This document shows, one piece after another, positions 16,152 through 25,282 of a stretch of 64,000 bases of DNA. A program made the translations under genes and the position numbers. This DNA comes from Dickeya dianthicola NCPPB 453 (GTDB taxonomy: Bacteria > Pseudomonadota > Gammaproteobacteria > Enterobacterales > Enterobacteriaceae): NCBI RefSeq assembly GCF_000365305.1, contig NZ_CM001841.1, forward strand, positions 923,653 through 987,652, read 5' to 3'. The stretch's first letter is position 1. Every line of letters begins with the position of its first letter. The notes under the pieces were generated by a model. The model worked only from the letters and a program-made list of their open reading frames with translations. It did not search any database and was not told where the DNA came from.

Positions 16152-18305
16152 ATGAAACAGTTAAAAATTGCGGCTAATGCGGCGGTTGCCTCCCGTCTAA
16201 TCACCCTGCGTCCAGTTGTGGCGCTCAGTCAGACCGATTTTACCGACATCGCGGCCGTTGTGGTGTCGGTTGAGGAGGCGCGCAGCGGCATCCTGTCGGT
16301 GATGCATCACTCCGGTTTCGGTATTCCGGCATTCGTCGTGCGGGAGTCCTGGCATAGTAGTCAGGAAACGCTGCCGCCGGGCAGCGAATGGTTGTGTCTG
16401 GATAAAACCGGCGAGCATGCGCTTCAGCTGGAAAAAGCGGCCGCGGAGTATCAGGCCCGGTTGTTGCCGCCATTTTTTGACACGCTGTCCAAGTATGTCG
16501 GTATGCGCAACACCACCTTTGCCTGCCCAGGTCATCAGGGCGGGGCGTTTTTTCGCAAACATCCGGCAGGCCGTCGGTTTTTCGAGTTTTATGGCGAAAA
16601 TATGTTCCGGTCAGATATCTGCAACGCAGATGTGAAACTGGGCGACTTGCTGATCCATGAAGGTGCCGCTAAAAAAGCGCAGAAATTTGCCGCCACCGTG
16701 TTCAATGCCGATAAAACCTACTTTGTGTTGAACGGGACGTCTGCGGCGAACAAAGTGGTGACCAACGCGTTGCTGACGCGCGGCGATCTGGTGTTGTTCG
16801 ACCGCAATAACCACAAGTCCAATCATCATGGCGCGCTGATTCAGGCCGGTGCGACGCCGGTTTATCTGGAAACGGCCCGCAACCCGTTCGGTTTTATCGG
16901 CGGGGTGGATGCGCATTGTTTTAACGACGGTTACCTGCGTGAGCTGGTGCGTGAAGTCGCGCCGGAACGCGCTGACGAAGCCCGGCCGTTCCGTCTGGCG
17001 GTGATTCAGCTCGGCACCTATGACGGCACTATCTATAACGCCCGGCAGGTGGTGGATAGTATCGGCCACCTGTGCGATTACATCCTGTTCGACTCCGCCT
17101 GGGTGGGGTACGAGCAGTTCATCCCGATGATGGAGCAGTGCTCGCCGTTGTTGCTGGATCTGAACGAGAACGATCCGGGGATTTTCGTCACCCAGTCGGT
17201 GCATAAGCAGCAAGCCGGTTTCTCGCAAACCTCGCAAATTCACAAGAAAGACAACCATATTCGCGGGCAGAAGCGCTTCTGTCCGCACAAACGCCTCAAC
17301 AATGCGTTTATGTTGCACGCGTCCACCAGCCCGTTTTATCCGCTGTTCGCCGCGCTGGACGTCAACGCTAAAATGCATGAGGGGCCAAGCGGCCGCCGGT
17401 TGTGGATGGAGTGCGTCAGGCTGGGGATCGAGGCGCGTAAGCAATTGCTGGAGCGTTGTTCCCTGATCAAGCCGTTTGTGCCGCCGATGGTCGGAGGGAA
17501 ACGCTGGCAGGACCACGACACCGAGGTGATGGCGCGGGACGTGCGCTTCTTCAACTTCGAGCCGAGCGACAACTGGCACGCTTTCGAAGGCTATGCGCAG
17601 CAACAGTATTTTGTCGATCCGTGCAAACTGCTGCTGACGACGCCGGGGATTGACGCGGTGACCGGCGCTTATACCGCGTTCGGTATTCCTGCAACCATTC
17701 TCGCCAACTACCTGCGCGAACACGGCATCATTCCGGAAAAATGCGATCTGAACTCGATTCTGTTCCTGCTGACCCCGGCGGAAGACAGCGTGAAGATGGA
17801 TCGCCTGGCGGCGGCGCTGGTGCAGTTCGAACAATTGATCGAGCAGGATGCGCCGTTAAGCGAAGTCTTGCCGAACCTGTATCACAAATATGAGCAGCGC
17901 TATGCCGGCTATACCCTGCGCCGCCTGTGTCAGGAAATGCATGATTTTTACGCCAGCCACGACGTGAAGCGGCTGCAAAAAGAGATGTTCCGCAAAGCCT
18001 CTTTCCCGCAGGCGGCGGTGTTAGCGCAGGATGCTCACACCGCGTATATCCGCGGCGAGGTCGATCTGGTGCCGCTGGCCGAAGCGGAAGGGCGCATTGC
18101 GGCGGAAGGGGCGTTGCCTTACCCGCCGGGCGTGCTGTGCGTGGTGCCGGGGGAAGTCTGGGGCGGGGCGGTGCTGCGTTACTTCCAGGCGCTGGAAGCG
18201 GGCATCAACCTGATGCCGGGCTTTGCGCCGGAGCTACAGGGTGTCTACAGCGTGGCGCAGGAAGACGGTAGCAAACGCCTGTGCGCGAATGTAATTGCCC
18301 GCTAA
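16152..18305 (+). CDS. speC: Constitutive ornithine decarboxylase
   Basis: PLP enzyme that converts ornithine to putrescine, the first step of polyamine synthesis, in the cytoplasm. The 717-residue protein is collinear with E. coli SpeC (711). It has the N-terminal wing domain (1-105), the large PLP domain with the Schiff-base lysine K352 in TQSVHKQQAGFSQ, and the C-terminal domain ending in the conserved VLCVVPGEVWGGAVLRYF. Strong identity lies across residues 125-360. It stands alone between the tRNA-Phe region and the convergent ansP, with a terminator behind it. The biosynthetic (SpeC) rather than inducible (SpeF) form is indicated by the MKQLKIAANAAVASRL start and the pheV neighbourhood; SpeF is the alternative. 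Confidence 0.93.
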   Translation: MKQLKIAANAAVASRLITLRPVVALSQTDFTDIAAVVVSVEEARSGILSVMHHSGFGIPAFVVRESWHSSQETLPPGSEWLCLDKTGEHALQLEKAAAEYQARLLPPFFDTLSKYVGMRNTTFACPGHQGGAFFRKHPAGRRFFEFYGENMFRSDICNADVKLGDLLIHEGAAKKAQKFAATVFNADKTYFVLNGTSAANKVVTNALLTRGDLVLFDRNNHKSNHHGALIQAGATPVYLETARNPFGFIGGVDAHCFNDGYLRELVREVAPERADEARPFRLAVIQLGTYDGTIYNARQVVDSIGHLCDYILFDSAWVGYEQFIPMMEQCSPLLLDLNENDPGIFVTQSVHKQQAGFSQTSQIHKKDNHIRGQKRFCPHKRLNNAFMLHASTSPFYPLFAALDVNAKMHEGPSGRRLWMECVRLGIEARKQLLERCSLIKPFVPPMVGGKRWQDHDTEVMARDVRFFNFEPSDNWHAFEGYAQQQYFVDPCKLLLTTPGIDAVTGAYTAFGIPATILANYLREHGIIPEKCDLNSILFLLTPAEDSVKMDRLAAALVQFEQLIEQDAPLSEVLPNLYHKYEQRYAGYTLRRLCQEMHDFYASHDVKRLQKEMFRKASFPQAAVLAQDAHTAYIRGEVDLVPLAEAEGRIAAEGALPYPPGVLCVVPGEVWGGAVLRYFQALEAGINLMPGFAPELQGVYSVAQEDGSKRLCANVIAR

Positions 18306-18331
18306 CTGGCTGTTGCGTATCCACTAAAGAG

Positions 18332-18359
18332 AAAACCGGGGGAAACCCCGGTTTTTTTA
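18332..18359 (+). terminator. Intrinsic terminator after speC
   Basis: AACCGGGG and CCCCGGTT arms around a short loop, followed by TTTTTT. It lies in the 68-bp convergent gap and may also stop ansP transcripts, since A residues precede it on the other side. Confidence 0.85.
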
Positions 18360-18373
18360 TCGTATTCCAGTCT

Positions 18374-19858
18374 TCAGGCCGCCGTTTTTTCGTGTTCCGC
18401 TTTCAGCCGATTGACCTCTTCTTTCTGTTTACGCAGCCCATACCAGCCGACAATCAGCAGGATCGCCAGCACCGGGATGGTGGCGATAGTCCAGGTGCCG
18501 TTCGGATAATCCAGCGCCATCAGCACCAGCACGCTGAGCAGAAACGCCAGTGTTAGCCAGGAGGAGAACGGCGCCAGCGGCATACGGAAGGCGACCGGGC
18601 TGGCTTTGCCCTGATGAATGGCCTGACGCAGCTTCATCTGGCAGATGATGATGAATGCCCAGGAGGTGATGATGCCGAGCGAAGCCACGTTCAGGACGAT
18701 TTCAAACACCTGCGACGGCACGATGTAATTCAGGAACACCCCGATAATGTGGATGCAGACGGTAACCAGAATGCCGGCGTAAGGTACTGACTGCGCGCTC
18801 ATGTTGCCGAGGAATTTCGGCGCGGAACCGCCCTGAGACAGCGAGCGCAGAATGCGGCCGGTGGAGTACAGCCCGGAGTTGAGGCTGGAGAGCGCCGCCG
18901 ACAGCACCACGATATTCATGATGGTGCCGATATAAGGCACGCCCAGCTTGCTGAAGAAGGTGACGAACGGGCTTTGCCCGGCCTGATAGGCATTCCACGG
19001 CAGCAGGCACACCAGCAGGATGACCGACCCGACGTAGAACAGGCCGATACGCCAGATGACGCTGTTGACCGCTTTGGGCAACGTTTTTTCTGGGTCTTTA
19101 CACTCGCCGGCGGCGGTGCCGATCAGCTCCACCCCGGCGAAGGCGAAGATAACCCCTTGCACCAGCACCAGCGCCGGCAACAGGCCGTGCGGGAACAGGC
19201 CGCCGTTATCGGTAATCAGGTGCAGCCCCGGGATGTTGCCGTCCAGCGTTTTGCCGGTGCCGAGGAAAAGGGTGCCAACGACCAGGAACAGGGAAATCGC
19301 CGCGACTTTGATCAGCGCGAACCAGAACTCCATCTCGGCGAACCATTTCACGCCAATCATGTTCATGGTGGTGACAATCGCCAGCGCACCGAGTGCGAAC
19401 ATCCATTGGGGAACCTCGGCAAAGGTGCCCCAGTAGTGCATGTAGAGCGCGACCGCGGTGATATCGACGATGCCGGTCATCGCCCAGTTGAGGAAGTACA
19501 TCCAGCCGGCGACATAAGAGGCTTTTTCGCCCAGAAATTCGCGGGCGTAGGAGACAAAGCTGCCGCTGGAAGGACGGTGGACGATCAGTTCGCCCAGTGC
19601 CCGCAGAATGAAGAAAGAGAAGATGCCGCACACCAGATAAACCAGCGCCAGCGCCGGGCCGGCCATTTGCAGTCGTGCGCCTGCACCCAGAAATAAACCG
19701 GTGCCGATCGAACCGCCGATGGCGATCATCTGCACCTGACGGTTACCCATGCTTTTGTGGTAACCCGCTTCATGTGAATCGAGCCAGCGTCGTTTGGCGT
19801 GGTGTTCGGTCTCGTTTTTATGTTGATTCATTACCCGTTTGATTCCCTTGTCTGTCAT
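18374..19858 (-). CDS. ansP: L-asparagine permease (APC family)
   Basis: Inner-membrane proton-coupled amino-acid permease with about 12 membrane segments. It tracks E. coli AnsP through the whole length, including AKRRWLDSHEAGYHKSMGNR at the N-terminus, IAIGGSIGTGLFLGAGARLQ in the first helix and GTAAGECKDPEKTLPKAVNS in the loop after helix 6. Length is 494 residues from the ATG at 19858, or 485 from the ATG at 19831, which fits the E. coli start better; the SD does not settle it. Neighbouring permeases of the same family (GabP, AroP, PheP) are less likely because the N-terminal block is AnsP-like. It is convergent with speC. Confidence 0.88.
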   Translation of the reverse strand: MTDKGIKRVMNQHKNETEHHAKRRWLDSHEAGYHKSMGNRQVQMIAIGGSIGTGLFLGAGARLQMAGPALALVYLVCGIFSFFILRALGELIVHRPSSGSFVSYAREFLGEKASYVAGWMYFLNWAMTGIVDITAVALYMHYWGTFAEVPQWMFALGALAIVTTMNMIGVKWFAEMEFWFALIKVAAISLFLVVGTLFLGTGKTLDGNIPGLHLITDNGGLFPHGLLPALVLVQGVIFAFAGVELIGTAAGECKDPEKTLPKAVNSVIWRIGLFYVGSVILLVCLLPWNAYQAGQSPFVTFFSKLGVPYIGTIMNIVVLSAALSSLNSGLYSTGRILRSLSQGGSAPKFLGNMSAQSVPYAGILVTVCIHIIGVFLNYIVPSQVFEIVLNVASLGIITSWAFIIICQMKLRQAIHQGKASPVAFRMPLAPFSSWLTLAFLLSVLVLMALDYPNGTWTIATIPVLAILLIVGWYGLRKQKEEVNRLKAEHEKTAA

Positions 19859-20202
19859 TCAGGAGCATGAAATTGGCTGTTGTGTCACAGCCTGACTCGT
19901 TGAGTAGATTGCGTTTTTCTGGCTCGGTGGTGCCGGGTTTCCTGCTGGCGTCGGGCCAAAACGTCAGCGATGCTACCGTTTCCTGACCTGAGAGGCAAAA
20001 ATACCCTGCGCTAATACGGTGGGTTTGTTTGGTTTGTATGCTTGGGTTTTTATTTTTATCAAAATATTGAACTGTTTTATTTAAATTAAATAGTTTTTAA
20101 GTCTATAAAATGACTTTTTAGATAGTATTTGCTTATGACTGTAACCAATCGTTTGCGCTGGTTATTTATTAATCATTGCTAATGTGACGGGGATGGCTGG
20201 CA
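19859..20202. other. AT-rich intergenic region upstream of ansP
   Basis: The stretch 20025-20180 is strongly AT-rich, unlike its surroundings, with several TATTTA-like motifs that could serve as promoter elements or an H-NS-type target. No open frame or RNA was recognised. Confidence 0.4.
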
Positions 20203-20246
20203 GTGTTCCTGTAGTGGACGGTGTTCCTGTGACGGGACAGGAACAC
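20203..20246. repeat. Direct and inverted GTGTTCCTGT repeat downstream of mltC
   Basis: GTGTTCCTGT occurs at 20203 and again 18 bp later at 20221, then as its inverse at 20237-20246. The last two form a perfect 10-bp hairpin with a 6-nt loop, 25 bp after the mltC stop. No T-run follows on the minus strand, so terminator function is uncertain. Confidence 0.5.
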
Positions 20247-20270
20247 CGGTTGTTCGGGGCGGGCGCGCCG

Positions 20271-21353
20271 TCAGCGACTGTAACCGCGATAGTTTTTCTG
20301 CGCGGAGTTGACCTTGTACAGATAATGCCGCGATTCAGCGGACGGATGGCGCGTCGTCAGGGTCTGGTAGACCTCGCCGGGCGACATGGTGTTGATGATG
20401 CCGAACGCGGCGTCCTTATCACTGGAGAAGACTCGCAGCACGCTGCCTGCGCCGCCGTTATAGGCGGTGATGACCGCGTAGCGCTGCGACGTCGGGTCCT
20501 GAATGCCGGACAGGTAAACGTTTTTCAGCATCGACAGATAAGCGGTGCCGGTGTCGATGTTGTTCTCCGGGTCAAACAGATAGCTGCGGCTCGGCTGTCC
20601 CCATTTGCCCTTCATTTTGAACACGTCGCGGCCGGCGCTGTGCTGCACCACCTGCATCAACCCCAACGCATCGGAACGGCTGACTGCGTAGGGGTTGAAA
20701 CTGGATTCGGTCTGCATGATGGCCAGGATCAGCGAGGCGTCGATACCGTAGCGTTCGGAGGCCTGACGCACCATCGGCAGGTATTTGTGCGCGCGTTTAT
20801 CCAGGTGGTTCGGCACCAGTTGCATGGTGACCGACCAGATAACGCGCATGCCGGAGGTGCGGCGTTGCAGCTTATTCTGGATCAGATAGTCGGCGAAATT
20901 TCCGGCGCGGCCTTCCCAGCGAATCGGCTGGCCGGCGTTATCCAGCACCTGACCGTACAGCAATGGTTCGCGGCTGATCTGGATGTCGTTGGCGTCGGAA
21001 TAGAGGTCGGTGTTGCTGGCGTTATCGCCCATCAACAGGGTGGTGATGATCGCCTGACGCAGGCTGTCCTGATAGTTGGTAGAAGAAATGGTTTCGATGG
21101 TGATGGTACCGGCGTCGAAGTTGACGTGACTACGCGTCATATATTGGTCGGAGTATTTGACGTAGTCTTTGGGGCCGGCGATCAGAACCTCGTTCAATCC
21201 CCAGATGTTTTCGATGTTGTTGGCGAATTGCCCCATCAAAATGTCGAAGGCGTTGGTGTCTTTGATAAAAGCCTCGCTGTTCTCGCCTCCTTTTTTGCTG
21301 GAGCAGGAAATCAACAACGGGGCAACAAGCAGCAAAACAAACAGTTTCTTCAT
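20271..21353 (-). CDS. mltC: Membrane-bound lytic murein transglycosylase C
   Basis: Outer-membrane lipoprotein that cleaves the glycan strand of peptidoglycan, forming 1,6-anhydro-muramyl ends. The 360-residue protein has a lipoprotein signal with LLISC (C17), an MltC N-terminal domain (20-185) and a Slt-type catalytic domain with the catalytic glutamate E216 in MQTESSFNP, followed by GLMQV and AYNGGAG motifs. Gene order mltC-yggX-mutY on the same strand is the standard enterobacterial arrangement. Length and motifs are complete. Confidence 0.96.
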   Translation of the reverse strand: MKKLFVLLLVAPLLISCSSKKGGENSEAFIKDTNAFDILMGQFANNIENIWGLNEVLIAGPKDYVKYSDQYMTRSHVNFDAGTITIETISSTNYQDSLRQAIITTLLMGDNASNTDLYSDANDIQISREPLLYGQVLDNAGQPIRWEGRAGNFADYLIQNKLQRRTSGMRVIWSVTMQLVPNHLDKRAHKYLPMVRQASERYGIDASLILAIMQTESSFNPYAVSRSDALGLMQVVQHSAGRDVFKMKGKWGQPSRSYLFDPENNIDTGTAYLSMLKNVYLSGIQDPTSQRYAVITAYNGGAGSVLRVFSSDKDAAFGIINTMSPGEVYQTLTTRHPSAESRHYLYKVNSAQKNYRGYSR

Positions 21354-21407
21354 CGTATCAAGCCGTACGGGATCAGGGATGCATCAGGGCCTGCCGGCCC
21401 CTGTCAT

Positions 21408-21680
21408 TTAAGGTTGCTGCGGGGTGTAACCGTCGATATGCACGTCCTTGCCTTCGAACAGGAACTGCACCATCTCCTGCTCCAGCAGCTTACGGTGCTC
21501 CACATTCATCATGTTGAGCTTTTTCTCGTTGATAAGCATGGTCTGCTTGGTTTGCCACTGGGACCAGGCTTCCTTTGAGATGTCGTTATAAATGCGTTTG
21601 CCCAGCTCGCCGGGGTAGAGCTGGAAGTCGAGCCCTTCGGCGTCGCGTTGTAAAAAGGTACAGAAAATGGTTCTGCTCAT
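21408..21680 (-). CDS. yggX: Fe(2+)-trafficking / oxidative protection protein YggX
   Basis: A 90-residue cytosolic protein of the YggX family, linked to protection of iron-sulfur clusters from oxidation. It opens with the family [20 protein letters not shown], with the conserved Cys7, and contains [18 protein letters not shown]. It sits 2 nt after mutY, which encodes an iron-sulfur enzyme, and the pair is probably co-transcribed. The E. coli gene belongs to the SoxRS response; no SoxS box was checked here. Confidence 0.96.
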   Translation of the reverse strand: MSRTIFCTFLQRDAEGLDFQLYPGELGKRIYNDISKEAWSQWQTKQTMLINEKKLNMMNVEHRKLLEQEMVQFLFEGKDVHIDGYTPQQP

Positions 21681-21682
21681 GC

Positions 21683-22768
21683 TTATTCCTCATCATGTGC
21701 GCAGGCGTCGGCGAAGACCGATTGCGGTTGAGCCAACTGGCGTAACAACCGCTCTACCGGGGCGGCGAGCCCTACGGACGGCGGCTGCGCTAAGTTATAC
21801 CAGAGACCGGCGCCTTCATCCATGCAGGAACCTGGGTCGGAAAATTCCAGCCACATCGGCACGATGTCCAGATGGAAATGGCTGAAGGTATGACGAAAAG
21901 CGATGCCCTGACGCAAGGCCTGCCGCCGGATGCCGCGCTGGTCGAGCCATTGCGTCAGGTCGTCCGGACTGGGGAACTGCGGGAAGCAATACAGGCCGCC
22001 CCACAGGCCGACCGTCGGGCGTTGTTCCAGCCAGACCGTTTGCCCGTTTTGCAGCAGCAGAAACCAGGCGGTTTTTTCCGGTAGCGTCTGTTTGGGTTTT
22101 TTGCCGGGATACTCGGCCCAGCTATGATTGGCGTAAGCGATACAGCCGTTGCTGAGCGGACACAGTTCGCATTTTGGGCGGCTGCGGGTGCAGACCATCG
22201 CGCCCAGATCCATCATCGCCTGATTGAATTTCTCGACGCCGTGCGCGGGCGTGACGGTTTCGCTCAGCGTCCAGAGCCGCTTCTCTACCTCTTTCTTCCC
22301 CGGCCAGCCCGCTACGGCGTAGCCGCGCGCCAGCACGCGTTTGACGTTGCCATCCAGAATCGGGTAGTGCTGACCGAGCGACAGCGAGAGAATAGCGCCG
22401 GCGGTGGAGCGGCCCACGCCGGGCAGATCGACGATATCGTCAAAACGGGTTGGAAACTCGCCGCCGTGGCGGTCGACGATGGTCTGCGCCGCTTTGTGCA
22501 GGTTGCGGGCGCGGGCGTAATAACCCAGCCCGGTCCACAGATGCAGCACTTCATCCAGCGGCGCCGCCGCCAGTTCGGCCACGGTGGGAAAACGCGCCAT
22601 AAACCGTTCAAAATAGGGAATGACGGTGGTCACCTGGGTCTGTTGCAGCATCACTTCCGACAGCCAGACTTTATAAGGCGTTTTTTCAAGTTGCCAGGGC
22701 AGGGTTTTACGGCCGTAGCGCTCGTACCACTCCAGTACCTGTTGCGCGAACTGTTGCGCTTGCATCAT
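21683..22768 (-). CDS. mutY: Adenine DNA glycosylase
   Basis: Removes adenine mispaired with 8-oxoguanine. The domain order is: helix-hairpin-helix glycosylase with EVMLQQTQV (catalytic Glu), [18 protein letters not shown] (HhH) and LDGNVKRV (catalytic Asp); four-cysteine 4Fe-4S loop [17 protein letters not shown]; and a C-terminal Nudix-like 8-oxoG-recognition domain ([22 protein letters not shown]). The start at the ATGATG (22768/22765), giving [11 protein letters not shown], matches the family; a longer frame to 22816 is not needed. The gene overlaps nothing and is divergent from trmB. Confidence 0.95.
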   Translation of the reverse strand: MMQAQQFAQQVLEWYERYGRKTLPWQLEKTPYKVWLSEVMLQQTQVTTVIPYFERFMARFPTVAELAAAPLDEVLHLWTGLGYYARARNLHKAAQTIVDRHGGEFPTRFDDIVDLPGVGRSTAGAILSLSLGQHYPILDGNVKRVLARGYAVAGWPGKKEVEKRLWTLSETVTPAHGVEKFNQAMMDLGAMVCTRSRPKCELCPLSNGCIAYANHSWAEYPGKKPKQTLPEKTAWFLLLQNGQTVWLEQRPTVGLWGGLYCFPQFPSPDDLTQWLDQRGIRRQALRQGIAFRHTFSHFHLDIVPMWLEFSDPGSCMDEGAGLWYNLAQPPSVGLAAPVERLLRQLAQPQSVFADACAHDEE

Positions 22769-22926
22769 AGCGGCGTCGTTATCCGGCTGGTAAAAATTTG
22801 ACAGCGATTGCAGCACAGAGTGAATGTACTGTAAACCGGAACTTTCCGCCTCCGGCTACTTGCTAAACAACCGTATCCTTGGATAATGCGCGTTTTCCCA
22901 ACCCAATCAGACTGACAGAAAGCATT

Positions 22927-23646
22927 ATGATCAATAACGTCATCTCTCCGGAATTTGATGAAAACGGACGCCCGCTGCGTAGAATCCGCAGTTTTGTGCG
23001 TCGCCAGGGTCGCCTGACCAAAGGGCAGCAACAGGCGCTGGATGATTTTTGGCCGGTGATGGGCGTGGAGTATCAGAATGAGGCGCTGGATTTCGCCCGG
23101 CTATTCGGACGCGCCGCGCCGGTGGTGCTGGAGATTGGTTTTGGGATGGGGGCGTCGCTGGTGACGATGGCGCAGCAGCACCCGGAACAAAATTTTATCG
23201 GTATAGAAGTGCATGTGCCCGGCGTGGGGGCTTGTCTGGGAGCGGCGCAGGAAGCGGGCGTCGACAACCTGCGGGTGATGTGCCATGACGCGGTGGAAGT
23301 GCTGGAGCGCATGATCCCCGATGGCTCGCTTGCGATGGTGCAGTTGTTTTTCCCCGATCCGTGGCACAAAGCGCGCCATAATAAACGCCGTATCGTTCAG
23401 GCGCCTTTTGCCGAACTGGTGCGCAGCAAACTGGCGGTCGGCGGCGTGTTCCACATGGCGACCGACTGGGAACCTTATGCGCAACATATGCTCGAAGTGA
23501 TGAGTTCGCTCGCAGGTTATCGCAACCTGTCGGACCATAATGATTATGTGCCGCGCCCGGCGTCGCGGCCATTGACCAAATTTGAGGCCCGCGGCCAGCG
23601 GCTGGGGCATGGTGTCTGGGATCTGATGTTTGAGAGGAATCAATAA
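22927..23646 (+). CDS. trmB: tRNA (guanine-N7)-methyltransferase
   Basis: Class I AdoMet enzyme that forms m7G46 in tRNA. The ATG at 22927 gives 239 residues, the E. coli length, beginning [19 protein letters not shown]; the frame to 22879 is an unneeded extension. Motifs are the AdoMet site [22 protein letters not shown] and the family [15 protein letters not shown]. The stop shares a base with the yggL start. It is divergent from mutY across about 160 bp that should hold both promoters. Confidence 0.96.
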   Translation: MINNVISPEFDENGRPLRRIRSFVRRQGRLTKGQQQALDDFWPVMGVEYQNEALDFARLFGRAAPVVLEIGFGMGASLVTMAQQHPEQNFIGIEVHVPGVGACLGAAQEAGVDNLRVMCHDAVEVLERMIPDGSLAMVQLFFPDPWHKARHNKRRIVQAPFAELVRSKLAVGGVFHMATDWEPYAQHMLEVMSSLAGYRNLSDHNDYVPRPASRPLTKFEARGQRLGHGVWDLMFERNQ

Positions 23647-23990
23647 TGGCTAAGAATCGGAGTCGTCGTTTACGTAAAAAGCTGCACATCGATGAATTTC
23701 AGGAATTCGGCTTCTCGGTAAGCTGGCGCTTCCCGCAGGGAACCGCCGTGGAAGAGATTGACCGCACGCTGGATCTGTTCGTCGATGAAGTGATCGAGCC
23801 GAATGGGCTGGCGTTCGAAGGCAGCGGTTACCTACAGTGGGAAGGGCTGATGTGCCTGCAAAAACTGGGCAACTGCACCGATGAACAGCGTGAGCTGGTG
23901 CGTAATTGGCTGGAAGCCCATCAACTGACTGATGTGACGGTCAGCGATCTGTTTGATATTTGGTGGGATCTGCCCGAAAACCTCGGTTAA
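23646..23990 (+). CDS. yggL: YggL family 50S ribosome-associated protein (DUF469)
   Basis: A 114-residue small protein with the family start [20 protein letters not shown] and the SGYLQWEGLMC core. E. coli YggL has been linked to 50S subunit binding. It overlaps the trmB stop by one base, so the two are co-translated, as in other enterobacteria. It is slightly longer than the 108-residue E. coli protein because of its C-terminal WWDLPENLG tail. Confidence 0.95.
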   Translation: MAKNRSRRLRKKLHIDEFQEFGFSVSWRFPQGTAVEEIDRTLDLFVDEVIEPNGLAFEGSGYLQWEGLMCLQKLGNCTDEQRELVRNWLEAHQLTDVTVSDLFDIWWDLPENLG

Positions 23991-24102
23991 ACCGCGCGTT
24001 CTTCGTCATCACTGGCTATGATTGGCGCTGGTGATGACGGCTGTCGGTCCTGGCAGCAGGCCGTTCCGGCCGGCGTCGGGCGCTGTTTTTTCAGGAGTCT
24101 CT

Positions 24103-24819
24103 ATGTTGCGTAAAATGACCTTGGGTGCATTGATGTTGCTGGCCTGGCAAGCGCAGGCGGCCTATCAGTGCCATGTTCAACCTCAGGATGACATCATCAT
24201 CAGCCCGCAGAGTGTGAAGGTGGTCGGCGCCAGCGGCAATCTGCAAATTTCGCCGCAGGGCGACATACTGAGCAACGGCAACGCGCTGAACCTCAATGCC
24301 GGGCAGCGTCAGCAGGCCAAGGCGTACCAGTCTGAACTGCGCCAGCAACTGCCGTGGATTGACGACGGCGCAAAGCAGCATCTGGAAAAAGCGCGTCAGG
24401 CGCTGGACAAGGTGATTGTGCAACAGTTGGGCAGCGACAGTAATGTGCGCAACCGTCTCGGCACGCTGGACGAGCAGTTAAAGCAGCAGATGAACCGGAT
24501 TATCGAACACCGTAGCGATGGCCTGACCTTCCATCATCAGGCGATTAAGCAAGTTGAGCAGGACGGGCGGCAGATTGTCGAGCGCAGTCTGGGCGGCGTT
24601 TTGCAGGACAGCCTCAACGAAATGGGCGTCAAACAGATGGGCAGCGGCGGCGGTAATCCGCTGCAGGCGATGATGGGCAATCTGGGCGGCTTGCAGAAAG
24701 CGATCCAGACCGAGTGGAACAATCAGGAAATGGATTTTCAGCGTTTTGGCAATGATGTATGTAGCCGCGTCACGTCGCTGGAAAACCAACGCCAGACGTT
24801 ATTGCAGTCAATTAAATAA
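24103..24819 (+). CDS. yggN: YggN-type periplasmic protein (DUF2884)
   Basis: Function unknown. The ATG at 24103 has AGGAG 7 nt before it and gives 238 residues, as in E. coli (239); the longer frame to 24022 is not supported. A signal peptide is evident (LGALMLLAWQAQA, cut before AYQCHV). The mature protein is rich in Gln and in long helices (about 90-190) and contains a glycine-rich patch. It follows trmB-yggL and is probably exported to the periplasm. Confidence 0.88.
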   Translation: MLRKMTLGALMLLAWQAQAAYQCHVQPQDDIIISPQSVKVVGASGNLQISPQGDILSNGNALNLNAGQRQQAKAYQSELRQQLPWIDDGAKQHLEKARQALDKVIVQQLGSDSNVRNRLGTLDEQLKQQMNRIIEHRSDGLTFHHQAIKQVEQDGRQIVERSLGGVLQDSLNEMGVKQMGSGGGNPLQAMMGNLGGLQKAIQTEWNNQEMDFQRFGNDVCSRVTSLENQRQTLLQSIK

Positions 24820-25018
24820 CCCTGCCTATTACAAGGGCGAATATATTATCTTGTGTTCGCCTTTTTTATTATTTCTATTTAAATGTATTTTCTTATTCGG
24901 TTTATGATAGTTACATTTATCATAAATATTTATTTCTATTTTTATCTGATTGTTTCTTTTTTATTCCATTCATTTGTTTTTGATTTTTTATTTCATTTAA
25001 TTCATCAAATCGTAAATA

Positions 25019-25145
25019 TATACCCTAAATAATTCGAGTTGCGGGAAGGCGGCGACGCAGCGAATCCCCAGGAGCTTACTCAGGTAAGTGACTGGGGTGA
25101 GCGAGGAAAGCCAACACACCTGCAATGTGAAGTATGACGGCTATA
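25019..25145. repeat. ERIC (enterobacterial repetitive intergenic consensus) element
   Basis: About 127 bp. It contains the canonical inner blocks GAATCCCCAGGAGCTTAC and AAGTGACTGGGGTGAGCG that define ERIC elements, and imperfect inverted ends (TATACCCTAAATAATTCGAG and its counterpart near 25125-25145). It lies in the AT-rich 460-bp gap between yggN and the autotransporter gene. It is non-autonomous, and the rest of 24820-25282 shows no gene. Confidence 0.93.
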
Positions 25146-25282
25146 AATGCTTGTTTTATTCATTTTGTCATGTAATGGTAACGTTAAGAAATTAATTTCT
25201 TTTCGTCAGGAAAATAAAAAACACCCGTAATGCTGATTGCTGGATCACACGATCTGTTTATTGAGATTCTTTTATTACCGGG

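Noticed and set aside
16611..17834. A 407-residue minus-strand open frame inside speC
   Set aside because: It is antisense to a clearly conserved enzyme and has the His/Arg/Gln-rich composition typical of the complement of a GC-rich gene.
20184..21578. A 464-residue plus-strand open frame over mltC
   Set aside because: Antisense shadow of mltC and the yggX end; no recognisable motif.
25019..25145. Possible small RNA gene
   Set aside because: The inner sequence is the standard ERIC consensus, which explains the strong fold.
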